From assembly GCF_964340395.1 (NCBI RefSeq), contig NC_135566.1, positions 21,536,635 to 21,600,634 on the forward strand: DNA of 64,000 bases. Reading direction: 5' to 3'. A model generated the notes under the pieces. The model searched no databases. It saw only the letters and a program-made list of their open reading frames with translations, and was not told where the DNA came from. A program made the position numbers and the translations under genes. The DNA comes from Glandiceps talaboti (taxonomy: Eukaryota > Hemichordata > Enteropneusta > Spengelidae). Below are positions 51,790 to 62,757 of the stretch, in pieces. Position 1 is the first letter of the stretch. The number at the start of each line of letters is the position of its first letter.

Positions 51790-51856
51790 GAAAAGAAGAA
51801 ACAGTTGTGAGATCAGAGAATCTCAACCAGCTATAGTCACGATTTCAGAGGTAAAA
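51790..51856 (+). pseudogene. LINE endonuclease ORF, 5' piece before the foldback insertion
   Basis: The open frame KRRNSCEIRESQPAIVTISE followed by V-K runs into the insertion site. It resumes in the same frame at 54149 as KPKSVKREIMQSEYNINGYE. In CR1-type LINE endonucleases a P-x-I-x-x-(I/L)-(T/S)-E motif carries the catalytic Glu, and E here fits. Confidence 0.7.
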
Positions 51857-51883
51857 TACCGTGGCCGATAACGACAAACCGGT

Positions 51884-52093
51884 CTTCTAATTCAAGTGTC
51901 GGTCTTCTAGTTCAAAAAACCGGTCTTCTAATTCAAGTGTCGGTCTTCTAGTTCAAGTGTCGGTCTTCTAGTTCAAGTGTCGGTCTTCTAACTCAAGTGT
52001 CGGTCTTCTAGTTCAAGTGTCGGTCTTCTAATTCAAGTGTCGGTCTTCTAGTTCAAGTGTCGGTCTTCTAACTCAAGTGTCGCGTCCGTCTTC
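51884..52093. repeat. 20 bp minisatellite, left arm
   Basis: About ten copies of CGGTCTTCTARTTCAAGTGT, with a CAAAAAAC variant in one unit. Mirrored at 53830-54127. Confidence 0.95.
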
Positions 52094-52099
52094 TCAGTT

Positions 52100-52476
52100 T
52101 TCTATACTATACTATACTATACTATACTATACTATACTATACTATACTATACTATACTATACTATACTTTACTATACTACTAGTATATACTATACGATAC
52201 TATACTATATACGATACTATACTATATACGATACTATACTATATACTATACTATACGATACTATACTATATACTATACTATACCATACCATGCCATGCCA
52301 TGCCATACCATACCATACCATACTATACTATACTATACTATACTATACTATACTATACTATACTATACTATACTATACTATACTATACTATACTATACTA
52401 TACTATACTATATACTATACTATACCATACTATACTATACTATACTATACTATACTATACTATACTATACTATACT
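52100..52476. repeat. (TATAC)n microsatellite, left arm
   Basis: Pentamer ACTAT/TATAC tract with CGATAC and CCATGC interruptions. It is the source of the Tyr-Thr-Ile-Leu ORFs. Confidence 0.96.
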
Positions 52477-52554
52477 AGACCAATGGGATCTCATGTGATG
52501 ATGTCCGGCTTTTGAGATATGTCTTACACTTGCACAACGTGTATCATCACATCA

Positions 52555-53239
52555 TGGTATCAGAAACTACTGTAGTTCCTGAAAATTTGATACTAGTCAC
52601 TTTAGACGTGGTATATATGTACACAAATATGTTGCAGTCTGACGCAATGCAGTAAGTTGTCAAAGCACTTGACTCGCCAGTTACACAAACAATCGACTGT
52701 AGCATTCCAAAACCATCTCCTAAAACTATTATGTGATTCTCACGAAAAACATATTTAAATTTAATGGAGAATTCTACACACAAACATGTGTATGTAGCAT
52801 TGGCTCTTAGGCATCACCCGAAATAGTCGACATAGCATTCCATGAACTGGAAAGTCGCATTATTGAAATCTATACGTCGAATAAATTATCACTCTGGACA
52901 CGTTTCAGGGATGACGTTTTCATGATATTTTGTGGCACCCAAGTCGAACTAAATAATCTGAGTGAAAAAATAAACCAAATACATCCAACTTTCAAAATTT
53001 CGTTGGAAAGCTCAAATACGGAAGTAACATATCTTTTCAATCCAAAAATGTCAACGACACCAATAACACAAAGTATTGGATATCAAAACTCATTCCAATA
53101 TTTACACAGGCAATCATGCCACCCAGACTCGGGTCCATTAAGGGTCAAACGATCAGATAGATACGAACATGTTGTAACGAAGAAGAATTTCAAAGAAAGT
53201 GAAATTCTTCACCGGGAAACTGGCGAAAAGAGGCTATAA
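52555..53239 (+). pseudogene. Penelope-like element reverse transcriptase relic
   Basis: Pieces in order: ENLILVTLDVVYMYTNM (motif A, with the L-V-T-x-D-V-x-x-x-Y-T-N pattern), a degraded middle, then ELESRIIEIYTSNKLSLWTR running into FRDDVFMIFCGT (motif C, F-R-D-D in place of the usual Y-x-D-D). It continues as LNNLSEKINQIHPTFKISLE and ends with QYLHRQSCHPDSG. The latter two match the N-x-x-H-P-x-I/F-K-F and YLH-x-x-S-CHP segments typical of Penelope-like reverse transcriptases. Stops at 52808 and elsewhere show decay. No GIY-YIG endonuclease was found. It lies wholly between the two inverted arms. Confidence 0.78.
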
Positions 53240-53340
53240 TGAAACATAAATAAATACTAGTAACTTGGGTCCACCATCATAATCCTGGCATCTCTATTTG
53301 ATGAACAACACAAGTAAACTCTGGGCAAACAAATACGGGA

Positions 53341-53820
53341 ATAGTATACTATACTATACTATACTATACTATACTATACTATACTATACTATACTATACT
53401 ATACTATACTATACTATACTATACTATACTGTACTATAGTGTAGTATAGTATATAGTATAGTATATAGTGTATAGCATAGTATAGTATATAGTATATATT
53501 GTATAATATAGTATATAGTATATAATATAGTGTATAGTATAGTATAGTATAGTATAGTATAGTATAGTATAGCATAGTATAGTATAGCATAGAATAGTAT
53601 AATATGGTATAGTATAGTATAGTATAGTATTATTAGTATAGTATAGTATAGTATATCATATCATAGTATAGTATAGTATAGTATAGTATAGTATAGTATA
53701 GTATAGTATAGCATAGAATAGTATAATATAGTATAGTATAAAGTATAGTATATAGTATAGTATAGTATAGTATAGTATTATTAGTATAGTATAGTATAGT
53801 ATATCATATCATATCATAGT
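53341..53820. repeat. (TATAC)n then (TAGTA)n microsatellite, right arm
   Basis: A block in the same orientation as the left arm (53345-53430) switches near 53432 to the inverted TAGTATAG form with TATAGTATAT and GCATAG variants. The switch point is a short internal palindrome. Confidence 0.93.
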
Positions 53821-53829
53821 AGAAAACTG

Positions 53830-54127
53830 AGAAGACGGACGCGACACTTGAACTAGAAGACCGACACTTGAACTAGAAGACCGACACTTGAATTAGAAGA
53901 CCGACACTTGAACTAGAAGACCGACACTTGAGTTAGAAGACCGACACTTGAACTAGAAGACCGACACTTGAGTTAGAAGACCGACACTTGAACTAGAAGA
54001 CCGACACTTGAATTAGAAGACCGGTTTTTTGAACTAGAAGACCGACACTTGAACTAGAAGACCGACACTTGAATTAGAAGACCGGTTTTTTGAACTGGAA
54101 GACCGACACTTGAATTAGAAGACCGGT
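53830..54127. repeat. 20 bp minisatellite, right arm (inverted)
   Basis: About 14 copies of ACACTTGAACTAGAAGACCG, with TTTTTTGAACTAGAAG variants, inverted relative to 51884-52093. More copies than in the left arm, so the arms have diverged in length. Confidence 0.95.
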
Positions 54128-54148
54128 TTGTCGTTATCGGCCACGGTA

Positions 54149-54370
54149 GTAAAACCTAAGTCTGTCAAGCGTGAAATAATGCAATCAGAATATAATATAA
54201 ATGGTTATGAATCAATGTCTCTTAATGTCGAGAAAGGTTCTAAAGGTAGAGGAATGCTTCTATATGTAAGAAACAATGTGAAATATACTCCTTGGAGACA
54301 CCCGGACATTAATTTCGATGAAGTTATTGGCTGTGAAATCGAGCTCCGTAATTCGTTCGTTTGTTGTTGA
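54149..54370 (+). pseudogene. LINE endonuclease ORF, 3' piece after the foldback insertion
   Basis: Reads KPKSVKREIMQSEYNINGYE, then SKGRGMLLYVRNNVKYTP and FDEVIGCEIELRNS, matching the Y-N-I-x-G-Y-E / GRG-x-x-L-Y-V-R / F-x-E-x-x-x-x-x-I-x-L sequence of APE-type LINE endonucleases (CR1-like). It is cut at about 54350 where a TTTGTAATAAAATTGCCGAC minisatellite begins, so the catalytic C-terminal half is missing. Confidence 0.75.
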
Positions 54371-54374
54371 AAAC

Positions 54375-54940
54375 TTGTAACAAAATTGCCGACCTTTGTA
54401 ATAAACTAACGATAATTCTAATAAAATTGCCGACATTTGTAATAAACTTTGACATTTGTAATCAAATTGCCGACATTTGTAATAAACTGACGACATTTGT
54501 AATAAAATTGCCGACATTTGTAATAAACTGACGACATTTGTAATAAAATTGACATTTGTAATAAACTAACAACATTTGTAATAAAATTGACGACATTTGT
54601 AATACAATTGACGACATTTGTAATAAGCTACCGACAATTGTAATAAAATTGCCGACATTTGTAATATAACGTTGTCGACATTTGTAATAACTTATTAACG
54701 ACATTTGTAATAAAATTGCCGACATTTGTAATAACATTGCCGACATTTTTAATAAACTAACGACATTTGTAATAAAATTGCCGACATTTGTAATAAACTA
54801 ACGACATTTGTAATAAAATTGACATTTGTAATAAACTAACGACAATTGTAATAAAATTGCCGACATTTGTAATAAAATTGCCGACATTTGTAATAAACTA
54901 ACGACATTTGTAATAAAATTGACGACATTTTTAATAAACA
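54375..54940. repeat. 20-24 bp minisatellite (left, forward)
   Basis: About 24 copies of GACATTTGTAATAAAATTGC and its variants (AAACTAAC, AAACTGAC linkers). An inverted block of the same unit lies at 56386-56580. Confidence 0.95.
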
Positions 54941-56115
54941 CCTGGATCTAAGAAACTTTATCAAAATTCCGTGTAAGAACTTATTCTACAAGTTAAGCCA
55001 GGGAAGTTTTGCGCCGGTATTTAGCACCAAAAATTGATACAGAACTATATTGTTATGTATTTACTTCTATGATTCAAATCCAAAATTCTTCCTTTATATA
55101 TCAGAGTTTATCGTTGGTTGGCCTGTCATAGGTTTGTGTTAATAAAACCATCAGGCAAATATTGGCAAGCGATTATGTTTCTTTTTAATACATAAGTACA
55201 ATTAGTTCACAGACCAACAATAATCGAACCTGGAAACTGGTATGTGTGTCACTAGACTTTGGTGAGATATAGTGATATACAGTATCCATAACACCAAGTG
55301 TCCGTAATGTATGATGTTTGAAATATTCGCCTTTATGCATATTAATCTCTTCACATTCACGGACAAGAATATCTCCCTGTAGACTTATTGATATACTAAC
55401 TAATTTGTTTTAAAAAAATACTCATACCAATTACTTCTCAAGCCATTATGAATCTTTCAATTTTTGCCCCCAAATGCACTCTAAAATTGGTTGTGAAATC
55501 GCCGTTTCTAAGATTTCTAGAGAAATCAGTTTGTTGGTAGTCAACCGACCAGCTAACCAACCAACCAACCAACACTTTGTCCGCAATGATTAAAATATAT
55601 ACATTCGATCATACAACCACGAAGTGGTGATCAAGTGATGGATTGATGATGCTAGTTCGTATATTCACTCATCACTCAGAAGCCTTCACAATCACAAACA
55701 ACTCATACATTCGCCGCTTGTACACTAGAGGAAGTAAGATTTAAGAACTAGATAAAATCAGGTTAGAAAACAGATTGAAATTACTTTTTAGCTACCCTCC
55801 ATACGCCCGTCTTTCCATCCCTCCCTCCGTCAGTCAGTCAGCCAGCCAGTCAGTCAGTCAGTCAGTCAGTCAGTCAACAAACCAACCGACCAGCCAACCA
55901 GCCAACCAACCAGCCAACCAACCAACCAACCGACAAGTTATCTTTTGACAAAGTCAATTTAACAACACGTCCACCAATGATCAAAATTTACATTCGTTCA
56001 ATAAAGCACGACGTGTTCATCAAGTGAATTATGATTTGAACTGCTGGGTATATAATGTAGGTACTAGTAGGTAAGTAAGTAGCTAGGTAGATAAGTAGAC
56101 TTATTATTGACTGAC

Positions 56116-56158
<43 letters not shown>

Positions 56159-56167
56159 CTGATTGAC

Positions 56168-56226
<59 letters not shown>

Positions 56227-56385
56227 CAAAGACTCAAAGATCCAAGTGGCTGACATAATTGTTGCAAATTAATTCTAGGAAGCCTGTAATGACGATATTT
56301 TAAATCCTTTCTAAGTTTACAATGAGTAATTCCATTTCTTTGAAAGTCAGAGAGGAACCCCCTTAACCTTTTTTTTATTACAAAT
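54941..56385. other. Sequence between two inverted minisatellite blocks
   Basis: No gene. Two diverged direct copies of about 150 bp (55540-55690 and 55872-56045) share a CCAA tetramer run, CAATGATTAAAATATATACA / CAATGATCAAAATTTACATT, and GTGTTCATCAAGTGA-type sequence. (CAGT)n lies at 55832-55876. Confidence 0.55.
56106..56226. repeat. (GATT)n microsatellite
   Basis: GATT/GACT tetramer tract; the Asn-Gln-Ser-Ile frame on the minus strand is an artefact. Confidence 0.98.
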
Positions 56386-56580
56386 TTCGGCAGGTTTATT
56401 ACACATATTTTCTGAAATTTATTACAAATATCGGCAATTTTTATTACAATTGTCGTTCACAGAATTTATTACAAATGTCGTCAGTTTATTACAAATATCG
56501 GCAATTTTTTACAAATGTCGGCAATTTTATTACAAATTTCGGTTTATTACAAATTTCGGCAATTATTACAAATGTCGGTT
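56386..56580. repeat. 20-24 bp minisatellite (right, inverted)
   Basis: About nine copies of TTTATTACAAATKTCGGCAA, the reverse complement of the 54375-54940 unit, more degenerate than the left block. Confidence 0.9.
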
Positions 56581-57180
56581 GTACAGGGCGCACAGTACAG
56601 GGATACTGGGATACTAGTATACAAATACAATTATGCAGTAGATATCGGTACATACAAAATAACCCAAGTTTTAGCTAATTTATGTGAAGCTCAGAGGACT
56701 GTGAGAGAGTCTAACATATACGCTGCACCAAAAGTCAATGAAAGTTGGTGCAAAAAATCTAGTCAGGTGATGAGTACATTCTATGCTTTGTAATTGTGGA
56801 TTTCTATTATTGAAAGTACATCTACCATTTATACTCTCTTATTCTGTATGCAATGTAACAAACAGGCTTTGTTCCACTTGTCTACTACATGTACACTCTA
56901 TGACACATCAATGCCCATGCTCCTTGTGAGTCATAATTAAAATTGGTAATTAATGGTTGTCAAGAAAGATGTTGTTTGAGTGGTTTATCAAAGACGTTTT
57001 CAACAGAATTGGAACAATAAATATTTGAGTATTTACATTGTTGAATTAGCATTTACAAAAGAAAAGGTGAAATTTGCCATGAAAATCAATATATATTGCA
57101 AATAAAAACAGATGACGGATCTTTTGATCCAAATGTGAATGTGAATCCCCCCAAAATACTCAGTCTAAGATTCTTTACCT
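56581..57180. other. Unrecognised; short ORF to 56792
   Basis: A frame continues from the minisatellite as YRDTGILVYKYNYAVDIGTY to a TAA at 56791-56793. I cannot match it to a family and see no splice support. The rest is AT-rich. Confidence 0.3.
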
Positions 57181-57455
57181 GACCTGGTCTGTACCTGTTC
57201 TGTACCTTGCCTGTACCTGGTCTGTACCTGTTCTGTACCTGGTCTGTACCTTGCCTGTACCTGTTCTGTACCTGGTCTGTACCTTGCCTGTACCTGGTCT
57301 GTACCTGTTCTGTACCTGGTCTGTACCTTGCCTGTACCTGTTCTGTACCTGGTCTGTACCTTGCCTGTACCTGGTCTGTACCTGTTCTGTACCTGGTCTG
57401 TACCTGTTCTGCACCTGGTCTATACCTGTTCTGTACCTGGCCTGTACCTGTCTTT
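57181..57455. repeat. 11-12 bp tandem repeat (CTGTACCTGGT / CTGTACCTTGC)
   Basis: About 24 units of 11-12 bp arranged in a longer pattern of GGT, TGC and TTCTG variants. It generates long frames on both strands (for example V-Q-x-R-Y-R-x-G-T), which are not genes. Confidence 0.95.
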
Positions 57456-57997
57456 TGTACCAACCGATTTCTTTTAGACTGAATAAAGCAAGAATCTCAG
57501 ATCTTGCTATGTGCAGCTTCTTATTCGTTTCTGCGTAAAAAAAGTGAACAGCAAACTGCAATGTACTCTCGAATGCAAGTAAAATCGAAAGAAGGTCCGT
57601 ATTTATTTCTAGGTTTCTCATCGCAACACCATAAAAACTAAATTTCCATTATTTTGTTAAAGGTATAAGGGCATGAGTATATGTTGGTGATCTTCAATTC
57701 GTAATAGTATAGCTGCAACGGGATGATTTTTCGAAATTCTTTTGTTAGTTACAACGACTTACTAGTAATATCGTTCATCCTAAATAGTTGAATCAGCTGT
57801 GTACAGCTATGGGTAAGCGTATTTGTGTAACTTTACGCATAACAGCATCGTATCGTGGTACAATAAATCCTATCAAATTGATTTGAGGGTTCGTATAGTA
57901 CCAATAATCAGCGTAATCGTCAATTTCATCCTGTCACTAGAGACTGCTTACGGATATCGAGCTCTAATTACCATCTACAAAGTCTAAATATTTAAAC
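57456..57997. other. No feature recognised
   Basis: AT-rich non-coding DNA. Confidence 0.4.
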
Positions 57998-58133
57998 AAT
58001 AATGTACGCCCTCCCAGCCCATAATGGACGAAAGCAAACTTTGAACGACATAATGGGCGAGGCGACAGCCGAGCCCATTATGGAGTGCAAAGTTTGCTTG
58101 AGTCCATTATGGACTGGGAGGACGTACATTATT
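57998..58133. repeat. 61 nt-arm hairpin (MITE-like)
   Basis: AATAATGTACGCCCTCCCAG... (57998-58058) is the reverse complement of 58073-58133 with few mismatches, with a 14 nt loop. TAATGTAC recurs at about 58342, perhaps the far end of a small element that ends near a TGACGTCAC motif. Confidence 0.85.
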
Positions 58134-58700
58134 GTTATTATTTTATAGTTTTGCCAATTACAGTGAATTTGTAGACCGAGAAACGCAAAACAACGTATAA
58201 TATACACAGCGCTGAACATCGTCTGCCATGTTCGGCCCGGAAGCTGAATACTAATCCTAGCGACACACGTACGTACATAAGCTTGTATTGTTATGCTCGT
58301 TCCAGGGCTGCGATGCCCAATAACGGAGTACATTATCAGTAATAATGTACAGCGATGACGTCACAAAATTCACTGGAATTGGTAATGCTATAATATAATG
58401 GTATTTTAACAATTTTAAGTGAATTGTTGGTTGTCTGGTCGAAAAATTATACTCCAGTTAGGCTGGGATCAGAATTTACGGCGCGGGGGGGGGGAGTGAT
58501 TAAAAAATTGAAGATTCAAAAGTCATGAAAGTGGGGCCATGGAAATTCTGATGGTCTGAAACAAAAGGGGTGGGGATATTTTGCTCATGATTTGAACCAA
58601 ATTAAAACCTCAGGAGTGGTCGTTCACCGAGTAAATTAAACATATTCAGTGATGAGTTGGGTGACAGCCATGCGAATGCATTTGTTTACATGTATGCCTT
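58134..58700. other. No gene recognised
   Basis: Non-coding, with a G homopolymer near 58485. Confidence 0.4.
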
Positions 58701-58702
58701 CC

Positions 58703-58775
<73 letters not shown>

Positions 58776-58996
58776 GTGTGTGTCTGTCTGTCTGTCTGTC
58801 TGTCTGTATGTCTGTCTGTCTGTCTGTCTCTGTCTCTCTGTCTCTCTCTCTCTCTGTCTCTCTCTCTCTCTCTCTCTCGCTCTCTCCATGGAGACTTTTT
58901 TTGAACAGTCAAACCTCAGGAGCAGTCGTTTACCTTGCACTTTGCAAAATTGTTCATTTCATTTACCTACCATACATTTAATTACGAGCCAAGCGA

Positions 58997-59040
<44 letters not shown>
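58701..59040. repeat. (CTGT)n, (CT)n and (GT)n microsatellites
   Basis: CTGT tract at 58704-58830, CT-rich at 58830-58886, and a pure GT tract at 58998-59040. Ser-Val-Cys-Leu and Asp-Arg-Gln-Thr frames here are artefacts. Confidence 0.97.
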
Positions 59041-59041
<1 letters not shown>

Positions 59042-59603
59042 AGCCAATATATCTTTGTATAAGTTAAAGTGTAGGTAATATATAGCCGTACAGTTGTATA
59101 ATAATGTATTGAGAGTAAAATTTGGGTATTCAAGTATTCTATGGCTTCCGATGACAAATAATTTTTCCCTAGCCCCCCCCCCCCCGGTAAATTCTGACCC
59201 CATCCTTACAGCAAGTGAGGTTTTAACACTCTGAATAACATAGAAATGACAATTGATTGTATTACATTAAAGGAAACTTTGAACTATGGGTTTTACTAAA
59301 TTTCCAGAATTTCAGCAATATGCATATAATTTTTGCTCAGATGCGGCGCTCGTGAATGTGACGTTAAGATATTTTCTAATGCTGCCGTAGAGGGCGTCAA
59401 TTACATTAAAAAAAAAGAAGACATATCATTATCAGAGAAATAAAATGGGGTCCGTCGGGTCATGAGAAACAGAATACTAAAGTAAGACTGTCCTAATGGA
59501 AAGTTGTTTATATGTGATACGTGAAACGATGTAACATTTCACATGACTGACCTTTGACCCGGTGTACGAACCAACAAACCTATTATTATGGGCTGCATCC
59601 AAG

Positions 59604-59674
59604 ATGTCGGACAGCTATGGTTCTTATCAAGACGATTTTTCCCGCGGATCATTCGGCGGAGGTGGTTATCAAGG
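59604..59674 (+). CDS. Candidate first coding exon of an unidentified gene
   Basis: ATG in the context AAGATGTC starts 23 codons, MSDSYGSYQDDFSRGSFGGG then GYQ, ending at a GTAAAT donor (phase 2). Composition (Gly, Ser, Tyr, Asp, Phe) resembles the disordered N-terminus of RPA2 or of several RNA-binding proteins, but 23 residues cannot decide. No continuation exon was found before the transposon at 60291 or after it, so later exons would lie outside the window. It could be chance. Confidence 0.4.
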
Positions 59675-60290
59675 GTAAATATTTATCTGTTGTCTAGTAA
59701 AATCCAAGTCTAGGTAAATGGGCTTCAGATCTATCCCAAAATTTGATTTGTTAGTCGTCGGGTAACGTAAATAACAGGCAACGTTGTGTGGCGATATGCC
59801 GATAGCGAGCACCGCTTCATTGACATCACGCATGGAAATGTCAATGACTTGAATAGTGATTCACGCTCGTAGTTACAAATATTATGGCCATTTTCACTAA
59901 ACACACATTCCACCGGGAGAAATTTGACACGCCCCAGGCAATCTGAAAACCTCATCCTTATGTGTTTCTTTTTATGTATCTCGATTTTAAATGTGTTCGT
60001 AATGTGACATTTTCGTGTGCTGTGACGACCAGCTGGAAACGAACAGTACCGTGGCGTAGAGAGCATGCTATACTGCATGTATCATTTGTATGTGATTGCC
60101 AAGGCTATTGACCAGGGACAAAGTCAAAGCACACGGCGGGGAAATCGAGATCAACCAACAACACTAAATGAGATGAATGATAAAAATGAATGACCGCAGA
60201 TGATGAAAATGTAATTAAGTTAGTGAAATTATATTATAATTGTATTTAATTTTATGTTAAACAGAAAATCTAATGAATGGATGGAGAATA
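59675..60290. other. Possible first intron; nothing recognised
   Basis: Non-coding sequence between the candidate exon and the transposon. Confidence 0.35.
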
Positions 60291-62610
60291 CAGTGTTCTC
60301 CCTGAACAAGGTAACAGGGGCGCAGCGCCCTCTTGTAAATTCTTGGCGCCCCCTTGTAAGTTTTGACGAAAAAAAAATGAATTGAATATTTTTTCAACAA
60401 ACGGGGCAAAACGATTTTAATTACTTCTCTCGTGGTTTCGCTACGATCTCATGGTCGCCATTTTGGAAAGTCAAATATCTCAGTAAAGAGGCTACTAATG
60501 TCAAACTTTGTGCGAATCACATTCACGCATACTTGTTTCAAACTTGTCATTCATTCTATAGCTTTCAAACAGTCAACATGTCTTTCCTCTGTCATTTAGC
60601 TCAACGAAGATCAGGAGGTACACGGAATATTTTCCACATGGGCCCTTTTCAGGGCAAACTTGAACTCAGATCGCTGGATTGTTTGCATGTAAACACACAC
60701 TGTCTCGTGTTTACGGTACAAAAACAAAATGAAATGTGAAACTTTGAAAGGCTCGTGTTGTTCACCGACACTACTTAGATGATACTAAATAAAATGTCAC
60801 TAAAATGAACAAAATGGTACATTCTAGTTCCTTAACTACTGAATTGTAATCGAAACGAAAATGGACTAATATTTTCATATCCATCGAACCACGACCGAAC
60901 TTACAGAGATATCGAGTGAGAGGCTTCACTTGAAGACAACACAGATAAACACGTGGTGTCAATGTGGGCGATTCCATTGTTCATGGATAAGTGGGCCGTG
61001 ACAAAAGTCTCAGAACGGTCTGTTTTTACGTGTACACTAAATGTACTACAAAATCTATGGTTTGCAAAGTCGCTATGTCTCTGAATTGCTTCTCTTAATA
61101 AAAAATACGCAAGTAAGATTTTCCATGGCTACGTCAGTATTGAAGTTGAACACTAAGTCCCCCCTCTATCCCTTCCCTTTAGTTTAATAGTTCAGACGTT
61201 GCATGTGTCATCATGTACAATCTTTGACCTTTCAAAATCTTAGTGAGTCGTCGTAGCAGAAAGTTTTGTCGGATACCTGTCCCACTTGAAAACTATGTAT
61301 TCCGATTCGTTTTATTTCATTTTCTTTTGATTGACTTCATTACCACCCATACAGTGACACAAAGCGGTTTCGTCTTCTTTCAAAAAAGACCTGTGCTAAC
61401 TGAAGGTGCCATGCCGTATTGTCTCCGACTATTTTTGTTTTGTAAAAAAAAAAACGAACATGCTGAAGAGAACTATATCACATGGCTAGGCATGTCTTAC
61501 AGAGTTTTTTGACGTGGGAGCTTGACATGTTGAGTGTCCATTTGAACCTGTGCAGCTGTGTTTGGCATGTACTAGTAATTTTCCAGTTAGACACAACAAT
61601 GGCAACAAAAATTGCAACATTAGTGTTGCGTCTTTTTTACACTGATTGTAACAGGGACAGGGTACAAGTTCGTTAGTGGTCTATAATAATATTATGTATC
61701 AAAATAAAAACAATCAACTCTTACTCAGTACGATACCATATCGTCAGTCGAGGGGTATGGCAAATGTAACAAAATTCGTTGCGTATAGGATACGGATCAA
61801 TCGATCAAATATGCGTAAAATTGATTTCCATTGCGTATAATGCGCATGATTTTGTGTCAACGCGAATACTGGTGCGTCATTCTGAGCAGTTCTCAAATCC
61901 GGGAATTAAATGGTAAATTTAATGAGAAGTCAACTAGAAACAGTACATTTAGACTAATTGAATCACTATGGGAATATCAATAGATGGACCAAATCTGACA
62001 CTTTTGACTTTGAACAAGCAGTCACCAATGGGGAAATTATAAAGACAGGAGAATTCTCCTTTGAGGAGAACAGAAGTGAGACAGGTTACTCAGCTGTCAT
62101 GCATAAAGGCAAAGTTATCTTTACCCTTATGTGTTGGACTTTTGTTTGTTTTGGTAGTGGTATGGTGATGATGCAATGAAGCTTTTGAAAATGGATTTCA
62201 TTTTGTAGTAAACACTACAACTGTCTTGAATCATCTTGAAATTTGCTGCAATTTTTTACAGAAAGTTGAAGATTTTGTTTTGTTACACTCTTTCAGCATT
62301 TGTGCTGAAAAGAGCTATTTGAGTAATTTGAGACACAGGTAAATTTGGCTTAATTCTGTCACTATTTGAACATTGAGATATCAAAACCCACTTTGACACT
62401 GCAGTTGTGTTGAAATTCACATGATTAAAATGGGTTAAAATGGCTAAAAAAAGTGCCACCAAAAGTCACCATTTCAAAATGCAAATTTCAAAAGCTCCTA
62501 GGCAGGAGGGGGGACCTGACCACCCCCCAGCGTGTGCTGCGCGCATGCAGTGATTCGCTCCGCTCAGCAAGAATTCCCCCCTCTAGTGACAAAACCCTGG
62601 GAGAATACTG
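60291..62610. mobile_element. 2.3 kb hAT-like DNA transposon remnant
   Basis: The left end CAGTGTTCTCCCTGAACAAG and the reverse complement of the right end, CAGTATTCTCCCAGGG, share CAGT.TTCTCCC. Both subterminal zones are rich in GGCGC or GCGCGC/CCCCCC sequence. GGAGAATA before the left end and GCAGAATA at the right junction match at 7 of 8, as expected for an 8 bp hAT-type target duplication. Inside, a frame at 61958-62130 (KSDTFDFEQAVTNGEIIKTG ...) may be element-encoded but is unrecognised. No intact transposase. Confidence 0.6.
61958..62179 (+). pseudogene. Unrecognised ORF inside the DNA transposon
   Basis: 73 codons with FDFEQAVTNGEIIKTGEFSF and GYSAVMHKGKVIFT, of ordinary protein-like composition. 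It then degenerates, and a frameshifted DDAMKLLKM follows. Could be a captured or element gene fragment. I know no match. Confidence 0.35.
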
Positions 62611-62757
62611 CAGAATATATTGTTCATGGTTCCAAAGTAACTATATTGTACTGTCCTTGTGAATGGATGTTATAATATGAGTACTTTGATAATGACAATG
62701 AGTGATATAAACATTTACCTCCAAAAGGAATATGCACTGCATATATCTGTCCAAAAC

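Larger units (their letters stand above)
51851..54154. mobile_element. Foldback-type element with minisatellite arms and GTAAAA target duplication
   Basis: Ends TACCGTGGCCGATAACGACA (51857) and its exact reverse complement (ending 54148) define 2292 bp. GTAAAA is directly repeated outside both ends (51851-51856 and 54149-54154). Each arm consists of a 20 bp minisatellite (CGGTCTTCTAATTCAAGTGT) and then a (TATAC)n microsatellite, in opposite orientation on the two sides. The centre (52500-53340) holds a Penelope-like reverse transcriptase relic. Foldback elements of this build (terminal inverted repeats made of tandem repeats) are known in flies and other animals; this family is not one I recognise. 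Confidence 0.88.

Noticed and set aside
57086-57621. ORFs of 91-148 codons on both strands (RYR-x-GT repeats)
   Set aside because: Generated by the 11-12 bp CTGTACC tandem repeat.
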